The translations under genes were made by a program, and so were the position numbers. From assembly GCF_000247695.1 (NCBI RefSeq), contig NW_004624795.1, forward strand, positions 6,343,125-6,407,124: a stretch of 64,000 nt of DNA. Reading direction: 5' to 3'. How positions within the stretch are numbered: position 1 is the stretch's first letter; each line of letters starts with the position of its first letter. A model generated the notes under the pieces. It saw only the letters and a list, made by a program, of their open reading frames with translations. It was not told the origin of the DNA and did not search any database. This DNA is from Heterocephalus glaber (taxonomy: Eukaryota > Chordata > Mammalia > Rodentia > Bathyergidae). This document shows, piece after piece, positions 54,901-64,000 of this stretch.

Positions 54901-56600
54901 TCATTTCAGCTGCTTGCAAGGCTGAAACAGGAGTATCTCAAGTTTGAGGGCAGCCTGGGTAATTTAGGGAGACCTTTTCTCAAAATAAAATTAAAGAGGG
55001 TTGAGGATGTAGCTCAGTGGCAGAGTATCCTGAGTTCAATCCCCAGTATCACAAAAGAAGAAAAGAGAAAATAATTTTATTTTTCATGGACAAATGTATA
55101 TATTTATGGGGTACAATAGGTCTTACTGAAGGCTCACATAAGCCTTCCCCATTGAGACCCAATTTTCAACAGTTTCTGCTCTGTCCATGAAGGTTTATCT
55201 GCCCACAGAAGCCAGCATACAGATTAACTGCACACTATCATGAGCTAGGAACACAAGCCCTTCCTCCCCACCCGCACTCACCTCGACCTGGGTCCCTGGA
55301 GAAGGCCACACTTGCAGAAGTGCCGAGCACAACAAAACCCAGACACCAGCCACTTTCACCAACGCAGGGCCTTTGATCGTGAGGGTCTTCTATCTTAGGC
55401 CCCCTGGCTGCAATGCTTGCCCACCCTTGTGCACAAGATAAAAAGTACATAGCCCACCTCCCAGAAGGGGCTATGTTCAAATCGAAAGACAACTGAGGTG
55501 CCCACAGACTGGGACCCCCCTTAAAAAATCACACCAGTGACTCTCCTGCTGACCTTGAGCTTGGGAAAACCAGGTTCAAGTGGTACTTCTTGCTGGTTAA
55601 GGTGATTTCTGTGTCCTCTCTTCTCATCTCTAAAATGCACACAGAGCATCCCCTCCCTCCAAACCCATCGTGACTGTGAAGGTTAGTCCTCACCTTACCT
55701 CCAGAGTTTGCCACAAAATATCTCGCTTTTATTTTTATTTTCACATAGCTCTAGTATATTGATAGTCTTTGAAAACAAAAGAGCATTCAGTTTATAGCAT
55801 CTTGTTTTTAGTAGTAGTGCTGTTTCCATTTACAAAATAGGGTGACTCTTGATTGCTGTAAATTAAATGAGTCCTGGCAGCAATCTGCTCGCTCTCTCTC
55901 TCTTTTTTTTTCTCCTAAATAGGAAATGAGTTTTAAATGCATAGTTATTTCACCCTTGGTCTTGTGAGGGAGACATTGTAACGTCCATTTTTTCAGTACT
56001 GGGGATCGAACTCAGGACCTTGCACTTGTGAGACAGGCACAGCGCCACTGAGCTAAATCCCTGGCCTAATGTCTATTTTATAAGTGAGAAAACTGCGACT
56101 CACAGAGGTTAAGGGTCCGCCCCAAGGCACACAGCAAGCAGGCAGAGGTGTGGGAGCCAGTTCAGCCTGGCGCTAGAGCCTCTCCGGATTGGACACGGTT
56201 CCTTAGTGACTGCTGCATCCCAAACTGCCTTGGTGGGGACGAGGGTCCGGCAGTGCCTGTGCTGATAGCGCTCACACTCTGGTAGCAAGTTTGACAAGGA
56301 GCACCCACGTACACAAACAAGATCATCCCAGAATGCATTAGGGCTCTGAAAGAATCGTAAATCAGATGCACTTATAAATCTGAGATCACAAGCCAGGAGT
56401 GGTAGTGCAGGCCTGAAATCCCAGCACGCTGGCGGGCTGAAGCAGGAAGATTGCAAGTTTGAACCCAGCCTGGACAATTTAGCAAGACCCTGTCTCAAAA
56501 TGTTTAACAACTTAAAAAAAGGCTGGGGGCCGGGGATTTAGCTCAGTGGTTCCGCCCGCCTGCCTCACAAGCACAAGGTCCTGAGTTTAATCCCCAGTAC

Positions 56601-56636
<36 letters not shown>

Positions 56637-56900
56637 TGGGGATGTAGCACAGTGTGAAGGCTCTGGGTTCAATCCCCAGCATCATTAATTAATTAATTAA
56701 GTAGAGATTACAGAGAAAGGGTACTTCTTTTTTTTTTGACCCTGCAGGATCTCGTTATGTAGCTCAGGCTGGCCTAGAACTCACGTGATTCTTCTGCCTC
56801 AGCCTCCCAAGAGCTGGGATTACAGGCCAGTGTCACTACTCTGGGCTAGAAGGGATACTTTCAATTGGGGACTCAAGGTCAACATCTCCAAGGACCCCAA
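51901..56900. other. Intergenic RSAD1-MYCBPAP, part 3
   Basis: (CA)n at 51953-51973. Unique DNA at 51980-52620. ID-like at 52625-52690 (-) and 55994-56068 (-), the latter inside a MIR (about 55960-56165), and at 56527-56630 (+). B1: 52695-52805 (-), 53020-53140 (+), 54485-54600 (+), 54880-54985 (+), 56390-56520 (+) and 56735-56850 (-). A forward L1M 3' relic lies at 54125-54460. An L2-like stretch is at 54740-54840. 53230-54110 and 55210-55950 are unique, with nothing recognised. Confidence 0.55.
53140..53222. repeat. (GGA)n purine-only tract
   Basis: More than 80 bp of nearly pure purine (GGA, GAA and AAG units). It grows from the A-tail of the forward B1 at 53020-53140 and is capable of triplex or slipped structures. 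Confidence 0.85.
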
Positions 56901-57223
56901 ATCACGGAGAAGCGTGGCTGGTCCGGAAAGAGTCAGAGAGGGCGTGAACGGAGCAGGGTCCCGCCCCGCCCGGCCTGGAGGGTGACGTCATGGCGCCCGT
57001 CCTGTGACGTTGGCCTCTGGCCACTTGCGGATCGTCTGGCGAGGGAGGACCCGCCCGCGGGGGGCACGGGCACGGATGAGGAAAGTGTCAAACAAGCCCT
57101 CTCTGTCCCCGCAGGCGGGTGGGTGCGCGGCCCCGCCCAGCGCTGGTTGCTAGGGACGCCCGGCGGTCGCTGGGGCGGGACCGCCGGCCGAGCTGAGTCT
57201 CTGGGCTGGCGGCTGCGGAGGGC

Positions 57224-57244
57224 GGGTTAGGGTTAGGGTTAGGG
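57224..57244 (+). repeat. MYCBPAP: Telomere-type repeat in MYCBPAP 5' leader
   Basis: A perfect (GGGTTA)3GGG, with four GGG runs separated by TTA. It ends 13 bases before the ATG at 57258. The DNA, and the leader RNA if transcribed, match the canonical telomeric G-quadruplex motif. Confidence 0.95.
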
Positions 57245-57257
57245 CGGCGGCGGCACC

Positions 57258-57330
57258 ATGAAGTCGGCCAAGAAGGACTCCCGCGTCCGAGTCCCCGGCA
57301 GGTTCTTGGAGGCCGCCGAGAACTTCAAAG
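57258..57330 (+). CDS. MYCBPAP: MYCBPAP coding exon 1
   Basis: Residues 1-24 plus one base of codon 25, a lysine/arginine-rich start. Donor GTTGGC was selected because it restores the frame with exon 2 (G|AC, aspartate). Confidence 0.88.
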
Positions 57331-60300
57331 GTTGGCGCCGGCTTCCTTAGGTGCTCAAGAGAACCCAACGGGAGAGCTCAGGATGGGGCTCAGGACTGGG
57401 GCCTGGAGGACCCCGGTAACCCTAGGGATACAAAAGTCAAGACACCTGGGACCCGGGTGTGGTGGTGTACACCTTTCATCCCAGCACCGGGGCCGCTGAG
57501 ACAGGAGGATCTAAATTCCAGCCCAGCCTGGGCAATTTAGTGGGACCCTGTCTCCAGACAGGGCTGGGCATATAGCTCAGGGTGAAGGCTCTAAATTCGA
57601 TCCTCAATACCGGTAAAAAAAGCGGGAAAGAGATAAACCCTCCCAGGTCACGCCCACAGTAAACCCCCCCCCCTTTGGAACAGCAAATCAGCTTTAACAT
57701 CCTGTCACCCACTCCCATGAGCCTTTGGGGGCCACTGTCTTTCTATGCCCTGACAGAGGGTATCAGGGTTAAATGTGTGACCCCAACCCTCAAGAAATTC
57801 AGAGTCTAGGGAGACCCCAAGGAGAACCAGATAAGAATGGCCAGATAAATGCTGTAGGTGCCGTTGGTGGGTTGGGGGGCTCAGAGCACCTACCCAGACC
57901 CCGGGTAGTGGGGTTAGGGAGGAAGGTATTTTGAAAACGCTGATATTTATGGCAGAGGAAGAGAAGGAGAGGGAAGGGAGGGAAAAAAGGAGGAGAAAGA
58001 ACGGGAAGGGGGTGGGGTGTGCTTCCACAGACTTGGGGAGCAGAGATTCCTGGACCCCTGAACCTGAGAGCCTGAGGGGGCTGGCAAGTAGGCGGGGCAC
58101 CGTGCAGGGTCCAGAAGTCCAGGGCTCCCAGCCTCAGCTGCTCAGGGGGCACTCAGGGTGTGGAGGAGGCCAGGGTTGGGGTCAGCAGGGTTTCCTGTGA
58201 GGCCCGGAAGACTGACAAGAGCCTGTGGCTCTCAGTGTGGCTTTCTTTTATGCTTCTTCACAGTGCAAAAGGCTGGTGCTGTTCCGTGACATACTTTTTA
58301 ATAGTTAAGGGACTAGGGGGCAGGAATCTGATTCCCTTTTCCAAGGGCAGTCAAGGGCTTTTTCAGCACCCGCTCCTGCTTACCTCATTTCTGTTCGATC
58401 CTAATCAGATGGGAACTTTCTGCTGTAAACAAATCAAGGAAAGATTTTTCACTGTGTTTATTTTTAATAAGGGGAAAATTAAACAGCCCTGGGGTTAAGA
58501 ACATGCCCCGGGCAGAGTGAGGCAGGTGGAAGTGAAGGGCTTAGCAGGCACGAGCCCTTTTTCCTGAACTTCCTTAGGGAAGCCCCCTATATGCTAGGAC
58601 GCTGTCGCCTGTAATCTGGTGCTGTTTCCATGGCCTCGGAATCATGAGCGGAAAAGGCGAGCAGATCCAGTGACCGGAAATCTGTTTAGGGGCTTGAGAG
58701 GCCTAGGTTTCTTGCTGGTCTTGTTGCTAGGAAACAGGGAGGCCTCCCCATGGTCCGGACCCATCCTCCTTCTTTGCTGAGTAAAATGCTGTCCTCGTAG
58801 GAGCAGTCCTTGCCTAGCCTACATGAGGCCAGAATTTCCCAAAGATTTTAATCAACACTAAAACCTAAAAAAAGAATTACATTTATTTTATTTATTTATT
58901 TTTTTCAGTACCGGAGATCAAACTCAGGACCTTGTGCTTACCAGGCAGGTGCAGCACCACTGAGCTAAATCCCCGGCCCAAAAATTACATTTAGATAAAA
59001 TAAGAAGCAGAAAAATGAGTCCAGCCAGGTATGGTGGCTCATGCTTATAATACCAGCACTCATGAGGCTGAGGCAGGAGAATTACTTCTCTGAAATTTCA
59101 GGGCCAGCCTGAACTACATAGCAAGACCCTGTCTCAAAAAAAATAAAAAACAAAAAAACCTGAGCTAAACAAAACAAACAAAAAAATGAACCTTGAGTCC
59201 AGGTTTTTCCTGTCTCCATAGTTCCCTCCAGCAGAAGTCACCTAACTGCCCTGTGCTGGGGGCTGGTGCCTTTGACCCCTCAGCTGTCAAGATGGATGAA
59301 GAAATGCCAGCAGCACTCAGCTTCGGCTTTCTTCCCTGACCCCTTTTTTTGACACAGGGTCTCTGTGTATTCCAGCCTGGTCTTGAGCTCACTATGTAGC
59401 CCAGTCTAGCCTTGAACTTGTGGTGATCCTCCTGCCTCAGCCTCCTGAGTGCTGGGGATTACAGGTGTGCAACACCGTGCCCAGCTAAGGTGCATATTTT
59501 GGCTGGGGATTTAGCTCAGTGGTTCCAGTGTCTGCTTCGAAATCACAAGGTCCTGAGTTCGATCCCCGGTACCAAAAAATAAAAAATAAAATGCATATCT
59601 TATTTTAATGACTATTTAATTCTCTGGAACACACCATTCCCTGACTGTGCGCAGTAACAGAGCATTTACTGTATTGCATTCAAGATGACTGACTCAGAAA
59701 AACCTCAGACCAGTGTTGCTGGCTGCTTCAATCTGAAACATGAAGAAGTAGCTTCTGCGTCACTAAATGAGGTGGGAGCCCTGGGCCCAGAAAGCTTCGG
59801 TAGTGTTGAAGGTCTGTACTCCCCTGAGGTAATTCTGCACCCACTGGTGAAACGAACACACACATCTGGAGATGTTTAATCCCACGGGAAGACGTAGACC
59901 AATCAAGGTGATGGGGAGAAGAATAATGTACCAAAACATTTATAAACTCAGATCTTCATCCAGTACTGGCTCTCTCATGGGCTGTCACTAACTTTGAGGA
60001 GTTTGTGTAGAAGGGAGAAGTGGTGAGATCAAAGGCTGAGGCTGCATCTCTATGCGCGGTGGCCGATCAGCCCTCCATGTGTTTGTGTGCATTCGTGCAT
60101 TTGTGTTTAGTGGACTGTGGCCCATAGGCGGAATTTAGAGTTATGTTTTGAAAGACTGGGGCTTTTTTTTTTTTTTTGCCACCATTTGGACATTTCCTTT
60201 AAAAGTAGTTTGATTTTAGGGCCGGGGATTTAGCTCAGTGGTTTCGCCGCCTGCTGCGCAACCGCAAGGACCCCAGTTCGATCCCCAGTACTAAAAATTA

Positions 60301-63300
60301 AATAAATAAATAAAATAAATAGAAAGTATACCATTAAAAAAAAAAACAAGTGGGGCCGGGGATTTAGTTCAGTGATTTCGCCGCCTGCTGCGCAAGTGCA
60401 AGGACCTGAGTTCAATCCCTGGTACCAAAAAAAAAAATTTTGATTTTACCAGGAATGGTAATCCCAGCACTATGGGAGGCTGAGGCAGGAAGGTGGAAAA
60501 TTCAAGCTCAGCCCAGACAATTTAAACTAACGAGGGCTAGGGATGTAGCCCAGTGCAAAGGCCTTGGGTTGCATCCCTAGTAATACATAACACACACACA
60601 CACACAGAGTTTGATTTTTTTTTTGGTACCGGGGATCGAACTCAGGACCTTGTGCTTTTGAGGCAGGTGCTGGAACCACTGAGCTAAATCCCCGGCCCAA
60701 TAGGGAAACATCTTTTCTTTTTTTTTTTGGTACCAGGGATCGAACTCGGGTCCTTACCCTTGCGTAGCAGGTGTCGAAACCACTGAGCTAAATCCCCGGC
60801 CCCAGAGTTTGGTTTTGTTAACTAAAACTCCTCTCTTGATGTTTTAGTGATATATTATCTTAAAAATTAGAGAATTTGAGCCAGGTGAGGTGGCACAACA
60901 CCTGTAATCTCAACTCTGGAGGCTGAGGAAGGAGACTGAGCTCAGTTTGAGTCCAGCCTGGGCTACATATCAGAGACCCTGTCTCAAAAGAAAAATTTTA
61001 AAAAAGGGCCGGGGATTTAGCTCAGTGGTTCAGCTGCCTGCCTTGCAAGTGCAAGGGCCTGAGTTTGATCCCCAGTACAATAAAAAAAAAAGAAGATTTG
61101 GGTGCTTTGAGAAGCAGAAGAAAAAACAAATTTGGCTTTAAAAGCCTCAAAGCCAGGGCTTAGGTTTTCTTGCGATTGTTTTGTGGCATTCGGAACCAGA
61201 GGGAGAAGGTCGGGGTCACAGCCGGAGGAAGGAGCTGCACACTGCCTGGCTAAGTGGTGCCCTGTGCCCTTGGTGCCCACACTGCAGCTGCGGGAGGGAC
61301 GCAGGCTGGGATCGCTCCCTATCCCTCTGGCCTCAAGAGCACAGTAGTCATGGTTCCTTCGTTCTGCTGTGGTCTCCAGTCTCACACCCCAGGCCATCTT
61401 GTGCCAGGCTCTGCCCCCAGTGGAAAGGCTGGAGTCCTTCACTCTACATGGCCCAGCAGGCTCTGTGAGGAGCGGCTTCCTGCTTCTGCCTTGCTATGCT
61501 GTGCTGCGGGACAGGTGCCTGGAGTCCCAGGGCTGCAGGCTGCTCTGCCCTAGAGCCATTTCCCAGCCTGACTTCTCACTTTTCCCTGTGCATTTAAGCA
61601 TCGCAGGAAGCCTTCCCTGTCCACTCCATCGACAGGACTGGGACCCCTGGATGTCCCCATAATGTCACTAACTTAGTGTCCCCTGGGGATGTGCCCTTCG
61701 TACACTGAGATGCTGCCTTGTGTCCGCAGAACATAGCACCAAGCCTGATAAACCATCATTAGTAAATGAAATAGTATAGGACAAATTGTCTGTGGGGAAC
61801 ATGCTATTTCCCACACAGTATCTTTTTTTAACCAGTCTTAAGGAACTCGATGCCTTCACCCCAAACCAAAGTGCCAGCACTAGAAGAGCCCCAGGAGATG
61901 TCTAGTGCAGTTGTCCCAAACTACTGTACACCAGGATTTAAGTGGGGTTTTTGTTGTTGTTGTTTTTGGTACTGGGGATCGAACTCGGGTCCTTGAGCTT
62001 GTGCAGCAGGTGGCAAAACCACTGAGCTAAACCCCTGGCCCTGTTGTTGTTTTTTGAAGACAGGGACTTGCTATGTATTCCACGCTGGCCTTGAACTCAC
62101 TATGTAGCCCAGACCGGCCTCAAGCTTGCAGGGATCCTCCTGCCTCAGCCTTCTGAGTGCTGGAATTATACGAAGCAGCTTTCCAGGATTTAATTTTTTA
62201 AATTCAAGGGAGCTGGGGCTCTGGCTCCACACAGTTGAAGACCGAAGCCTCAGTCACTGTGTCAGTCCAGGGACAATGGGTAGGTGACCCTGAAGAGAGA
62301 CCTTAAATAGCCCAGCAGGGTGCTATGGAGACCACTGCCAGGCTATGGGAGTGGCCAGCCCTGCTCCTCCGTGCACTCTACTATGGAATCGTCATTTTAT
62401 TTTTATGTTTACATGTACAGCAACCTCCATATATAAAAACTTGCAATTCTCTCTCTCTTTTTTTTTAATCAGACCGGAAGCAGGCAAAGATACCTGAGCA
62501 GCCCACACCCCCCATTCAGCAGGAGCCTGAGCCCATCAGCAGCGTGCTCCAGGGAGACGACATTCTTGCCTTGGCCATAAAGAAAGAGGACTTGAAGAAA
62601 GTAAGGAGGAGCCAGGCTCCCCAGCCCTGCCGGCTATGTGGCCACACCCCGTCTCTGCCGCTTCCCGGCCCCAGGGAGCATCCTTGTCCAGGGAGAAACA
62701 CCAGTTCTTTCCACTTCAGCATCTGCAGGAGTTCAGCGTGTTGTCTGTTTTCACATTTCTGAGATTTGGGTGGAATTCATGAGAGAATGAGGTGTCTCGC
62801 TTCCCAGAGAGCCAAGTGCCAGGGTTCCCATTTCAGAGACGAGAAAATGACTATTTGTTTGTTTGTGTTACTAGGAATTGAACCCAGGGCCTTCCCGCTC
62901 AGCTACATCCCAGCTTTTTTTTTTTTTTTTTTAATTTTGAGACAGGGTCTCGTTATGTCACTAAGTCACGCAGACTGGGCTCAACTTGCCATCCTCCTGC
63001 CTCAGCCTCCCAGAATGTTGGGATTACAGGCAGGAGCCACCATGGCCAGCTGAAAAATGAGTTTAAGCAGCCGAGGTGGGGATGCTGCTAGAACTGCTGA
63101 CCCCTAGCCCCCTGCTCTACCTGTCAGCCACTTCTCACCTGGAGGCTTCCACTGCTATTTTTTCTCCCCGAGATGCTGCTATGTCTTGTGTCTGTTCCAT
63201 AGACATTTCCTCGAGGGAACATATGGGCCAAGCTGGGGAAGCAGGCTTGCCAGACTTCAGGAAACCCACCCGGAGCTGGCACGGAGGACATGGGGGTTCC

Positions 63301-63696
63301 TCCTCCTCCTCTTCACAGGTGCAATTCCCCTCTGTTTTCTTTTTAGCAACACATTCCTCGCCTTTCTGAAGACAGCCCTGCCATCATCCAGAAATTTTTC
63401 ATCCGGAAGCTCAAACCCAAGGATTCTCAGAGGAAGATCTGCCACTTAGTAGCCCATCCTGTGAACCCAGATGTGGCCACAAAGCCCCTGGCCTACTTGG
63501 GTAGGGCCCGTCTTCATCGGAAAGCTGCCCCATTCGGGGGTTTACATCCCCAACCTGCAGCTCCTCTTTCCCTGTCCCTCTTTCCCCTCAAGGTCCCGGT
63601 GACAGCTTCGATGGACGTGACCAGATCCTGCCTCACCACATCTTGGGAACTCTCCAGGACTTTAAGAGAATTGCAGTTGCTCGAGGGAACACCCAG
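57258..63696 (+). CDS. MYCBPAP: MYCBPAP, MYCBP-associated protein (5' part, 4 exons, continues)
   Basis: N-terminal 153 codons of a protein that binds MYCBP (AMY-1). It is expressed mainly in testis, and its homologue is found in the ciliary central apparatus. Exons 57258-57330, 62473-62600, 63347-63500 and 63593-63696 join in phase. The product starts MKSAKKDSRVRVPG and carries the family-typical VLQGDDILALAIKKEDLKK, FFIRKLKPKD, GPGDSFDG, ILPHHILGTLQDFKRIAVARGNTQ. The human protein is about 950 residues, so most of the gene lies past position 64000. The start has a good context (GGCACCATGA), and the exon 1 and exon 4 donors (GTTGGC, GTTCGT) are weaker than average. Confidence 0.94.
57331..62472. 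other. MYCBPAP intron 1
   Basis: B1: about 57455-57555 (+), 59025-59150 (+), 59345-59490 (-), 60445-60530 (+), 60880-61000 (+) and 62050-62165 (-). ID-like: 57560-57620 (+), 58901-58982 (-), 59501-59583 (+), 60221-60300 (+), 60355-60440 (+), 60535-60600 (+), 60618-60700 (-), 60719-60805 (-), 61006-61090 (+) and 61958-62045 (-). Unique DNA is at 57630-58860, with an RFX-like X-box at 58723-58735 and a purine-rich patch at 57950-58015. Further unique DNA is at 59590-60160 and 61100-61900. No further exon is recognised. Confidence 0.6.
58723..58735 (+). promoter_or_regulatory. RFX X-box-like motif, MYCBPAP intron 1
   Basis: GTTGCTAGGAAAC is an imperfect inverted repeat (GTTGCT, A, GGAAAC) close to the RFX X-box consensus. 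It lies 1.4 kb inside intron 1 in repeat-free sequence. Motif match only. Confidence 0.5.
62473..62600 (+). CDS. MYCBPAP: MYCBPAP coding exon 2
   Basis: Completes D25 and codes to K67: a PEQPTPPIQQEPEP low-complexity stretch, then the conserved VLQGDDILALAIKKEDL. Acceptor AATCAG, donor GTAAGG. Confidence 0.96.
62601..63346. other. MYCBPAP intron 2
   Basis: Contains an antisense ID-like fragment (about 62860-62915) fused to an antisense B1 (62930-63050). The rest is unique, with a polypyrimidine acceptor at its end. Confidence 0.6.
63347..63500 (+). CDS. MYCBPAP: MYCBPAP coding exon 3
   Basis: Residues 68-118 plus one base of codon 119 (QHIPRLSED..., KFFIRKLKPKDSQRKICHLV). Acceptor TTTTAG, donor GTAGGG. 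Confidence 0.95.
63593..63696 (+). CDS. MYCBPAP: MYCBPAP coding exon 4
   Basis: Completes G119 and codes to Q153 (GPGDSFDGRDQILPHHILG...). Acceptor CTCAAG, donor GTTCGT. The window ends 304 bp into the next intron, in which I see nothing. Confidence 0.93.
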
Positions 63697-64000
63697 GTTC
63701 GTTTGTACAGAGCTGCCTGGCCGAGAGCAGTTACTGAAGGCATTTTCTTCTGCCACCTACAGTCAAGCAGGGTCACGTGGGGCAGAAGGCGGCCTTCCCA
63801 TCATGCAGTGCTACTCTGTCCTCAGATCCTTCTCCACCATGGTGCAGGTTGCCTGGGGTGGCATAAAAAGGCTCAGTCACCCTGGGCAAAAGGGCCACTT
63901 AACATCAGTTGTGAGGCAGAAAGCTAACACTCAAAGATGCTCATTGAAATCAGAATCGGTGTCCCCCTGGTCCTGTGATTTGCTGTCACCCGCCACTCGC

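Larger units (their letters stand above)
56940..57350 (+). promoter_or_regulatory. MYCBPAP: MYCBPAP CpG-island promoter (CRE and X-box)
   Basis: GC- and CpG-rich region leading into exon 1. It contains a perfect palindromic CRE TGACGTCA (56983-56990), a CRE half-site TGACGT (57004-57009) and an RFX-type X-box-like sequence GTTGCTAGGGAC (57146-57157). These suit a testis- and cilium-expressed gene. Function is inferred from motif matches only. Confidence 0.65.

Noticed and set aside
57224..57244. Reading the TTAGGG repeat as a chromosome end or interstitial telomere block
   Set aside because: Only three and a half units are present inside a normal gene promoter with unique flanks, so it is a local motif rather than a telomere.
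59685..59879. 64-codon frame starting MTDSEKPQTSVAG in MYCBPAP intron 1
   Set aside because: It looks protein-like in composition, but I cannot match it to any known protein, and no splice sites place it in MYCBPAP. A decayed retrocopy is possible but unsupported.
5318..61090. Dozens of tRNA-like segments with A and B boxes
   Set aside because: They are ID-type SINEs (A-tailed, with target duplications, degenerate anticodon arms), not tRNA genes.

Overview
The window is mammalian nuclear DNA and almost certainly comes from a rodent. It carries four split protein-coding genes with GT-AG introns, CpG-rich promoters, 7SL-derived B1-type SINEs that have the internal duplication typical of rodents, tRNA-derived ID-type SINEs, ancient MIR, L2 and L1M relics, and one solo endogenous-retrovirus LTR. 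The dominant ID-like SINE ends in GGTACC before its A-tail and is unlike the murid ID consensus as I know it, so a non-murid rodent is more likely. The species cannot be fixed from the sequence alone.

The gene order matches the human 17q21.33 block ACSF2 - CHAD - RSAD1 - MYCBPAP. (1) 1-3250 is intergenic: the solo LTR at 80-479, L1 and SINE debris to about 1835, then GC-rich unique DNA. (2) ACSF2 (+) runs from 3533 to 31258 in 16 coding exons that join to 615 codons with every phase consistent. (3) CHAD (-) lies inside ACSF2 intron 10. Its three coding exons between 21789 and 25355 give 359 codons, and it has its own TATA boxes and a probable non-coding last exon. (4) 31259-34800 is intergenic and repeat-rich. 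(5) RSAD1 (+) runs from 35019 to 41192 in 9 exons and 441 codons. (6) 41193-56900 is intergenic, with SINEs, L1M, MIR and purine tracts and no recognisable gene. (7) MYCBPAP (+) starts at 57258. Its first four coding exons (153 codons) are present and the gene continues beyond 64000.

Functionally the genes are neighbours rather than a pathway. ACSF2 is a mitochondrial acyl-CoA synthetase. CHAD is a secreted cartilage leucine-rich-repeat protein. RSAD1 is a mitochondrial HemW-type radical-SAM protein. MYCBPAP is a testis and cilium protein.

The most unusual items are: a 581-bp inverted duplication about 99.5% identical to itself inside ACSF2 intron 1; a four-run telomeric repeat (G-quadruplex motif) in the MYCBPAP 5' leader 13 bases before the start codon, downstream of a perfect CRE and an RFX-like X-box; a CTCF-like site in the RSAD1 CpG island; an acid-free in-frame N-terminal extension upstream of RSAD1; a C-rich hexamer/heptamer array in the ACSF2 promoter; and two ID-SINE subfamilies with diagnostic differences. 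I found no bacterial-style system, CRISPR array or new gene family.
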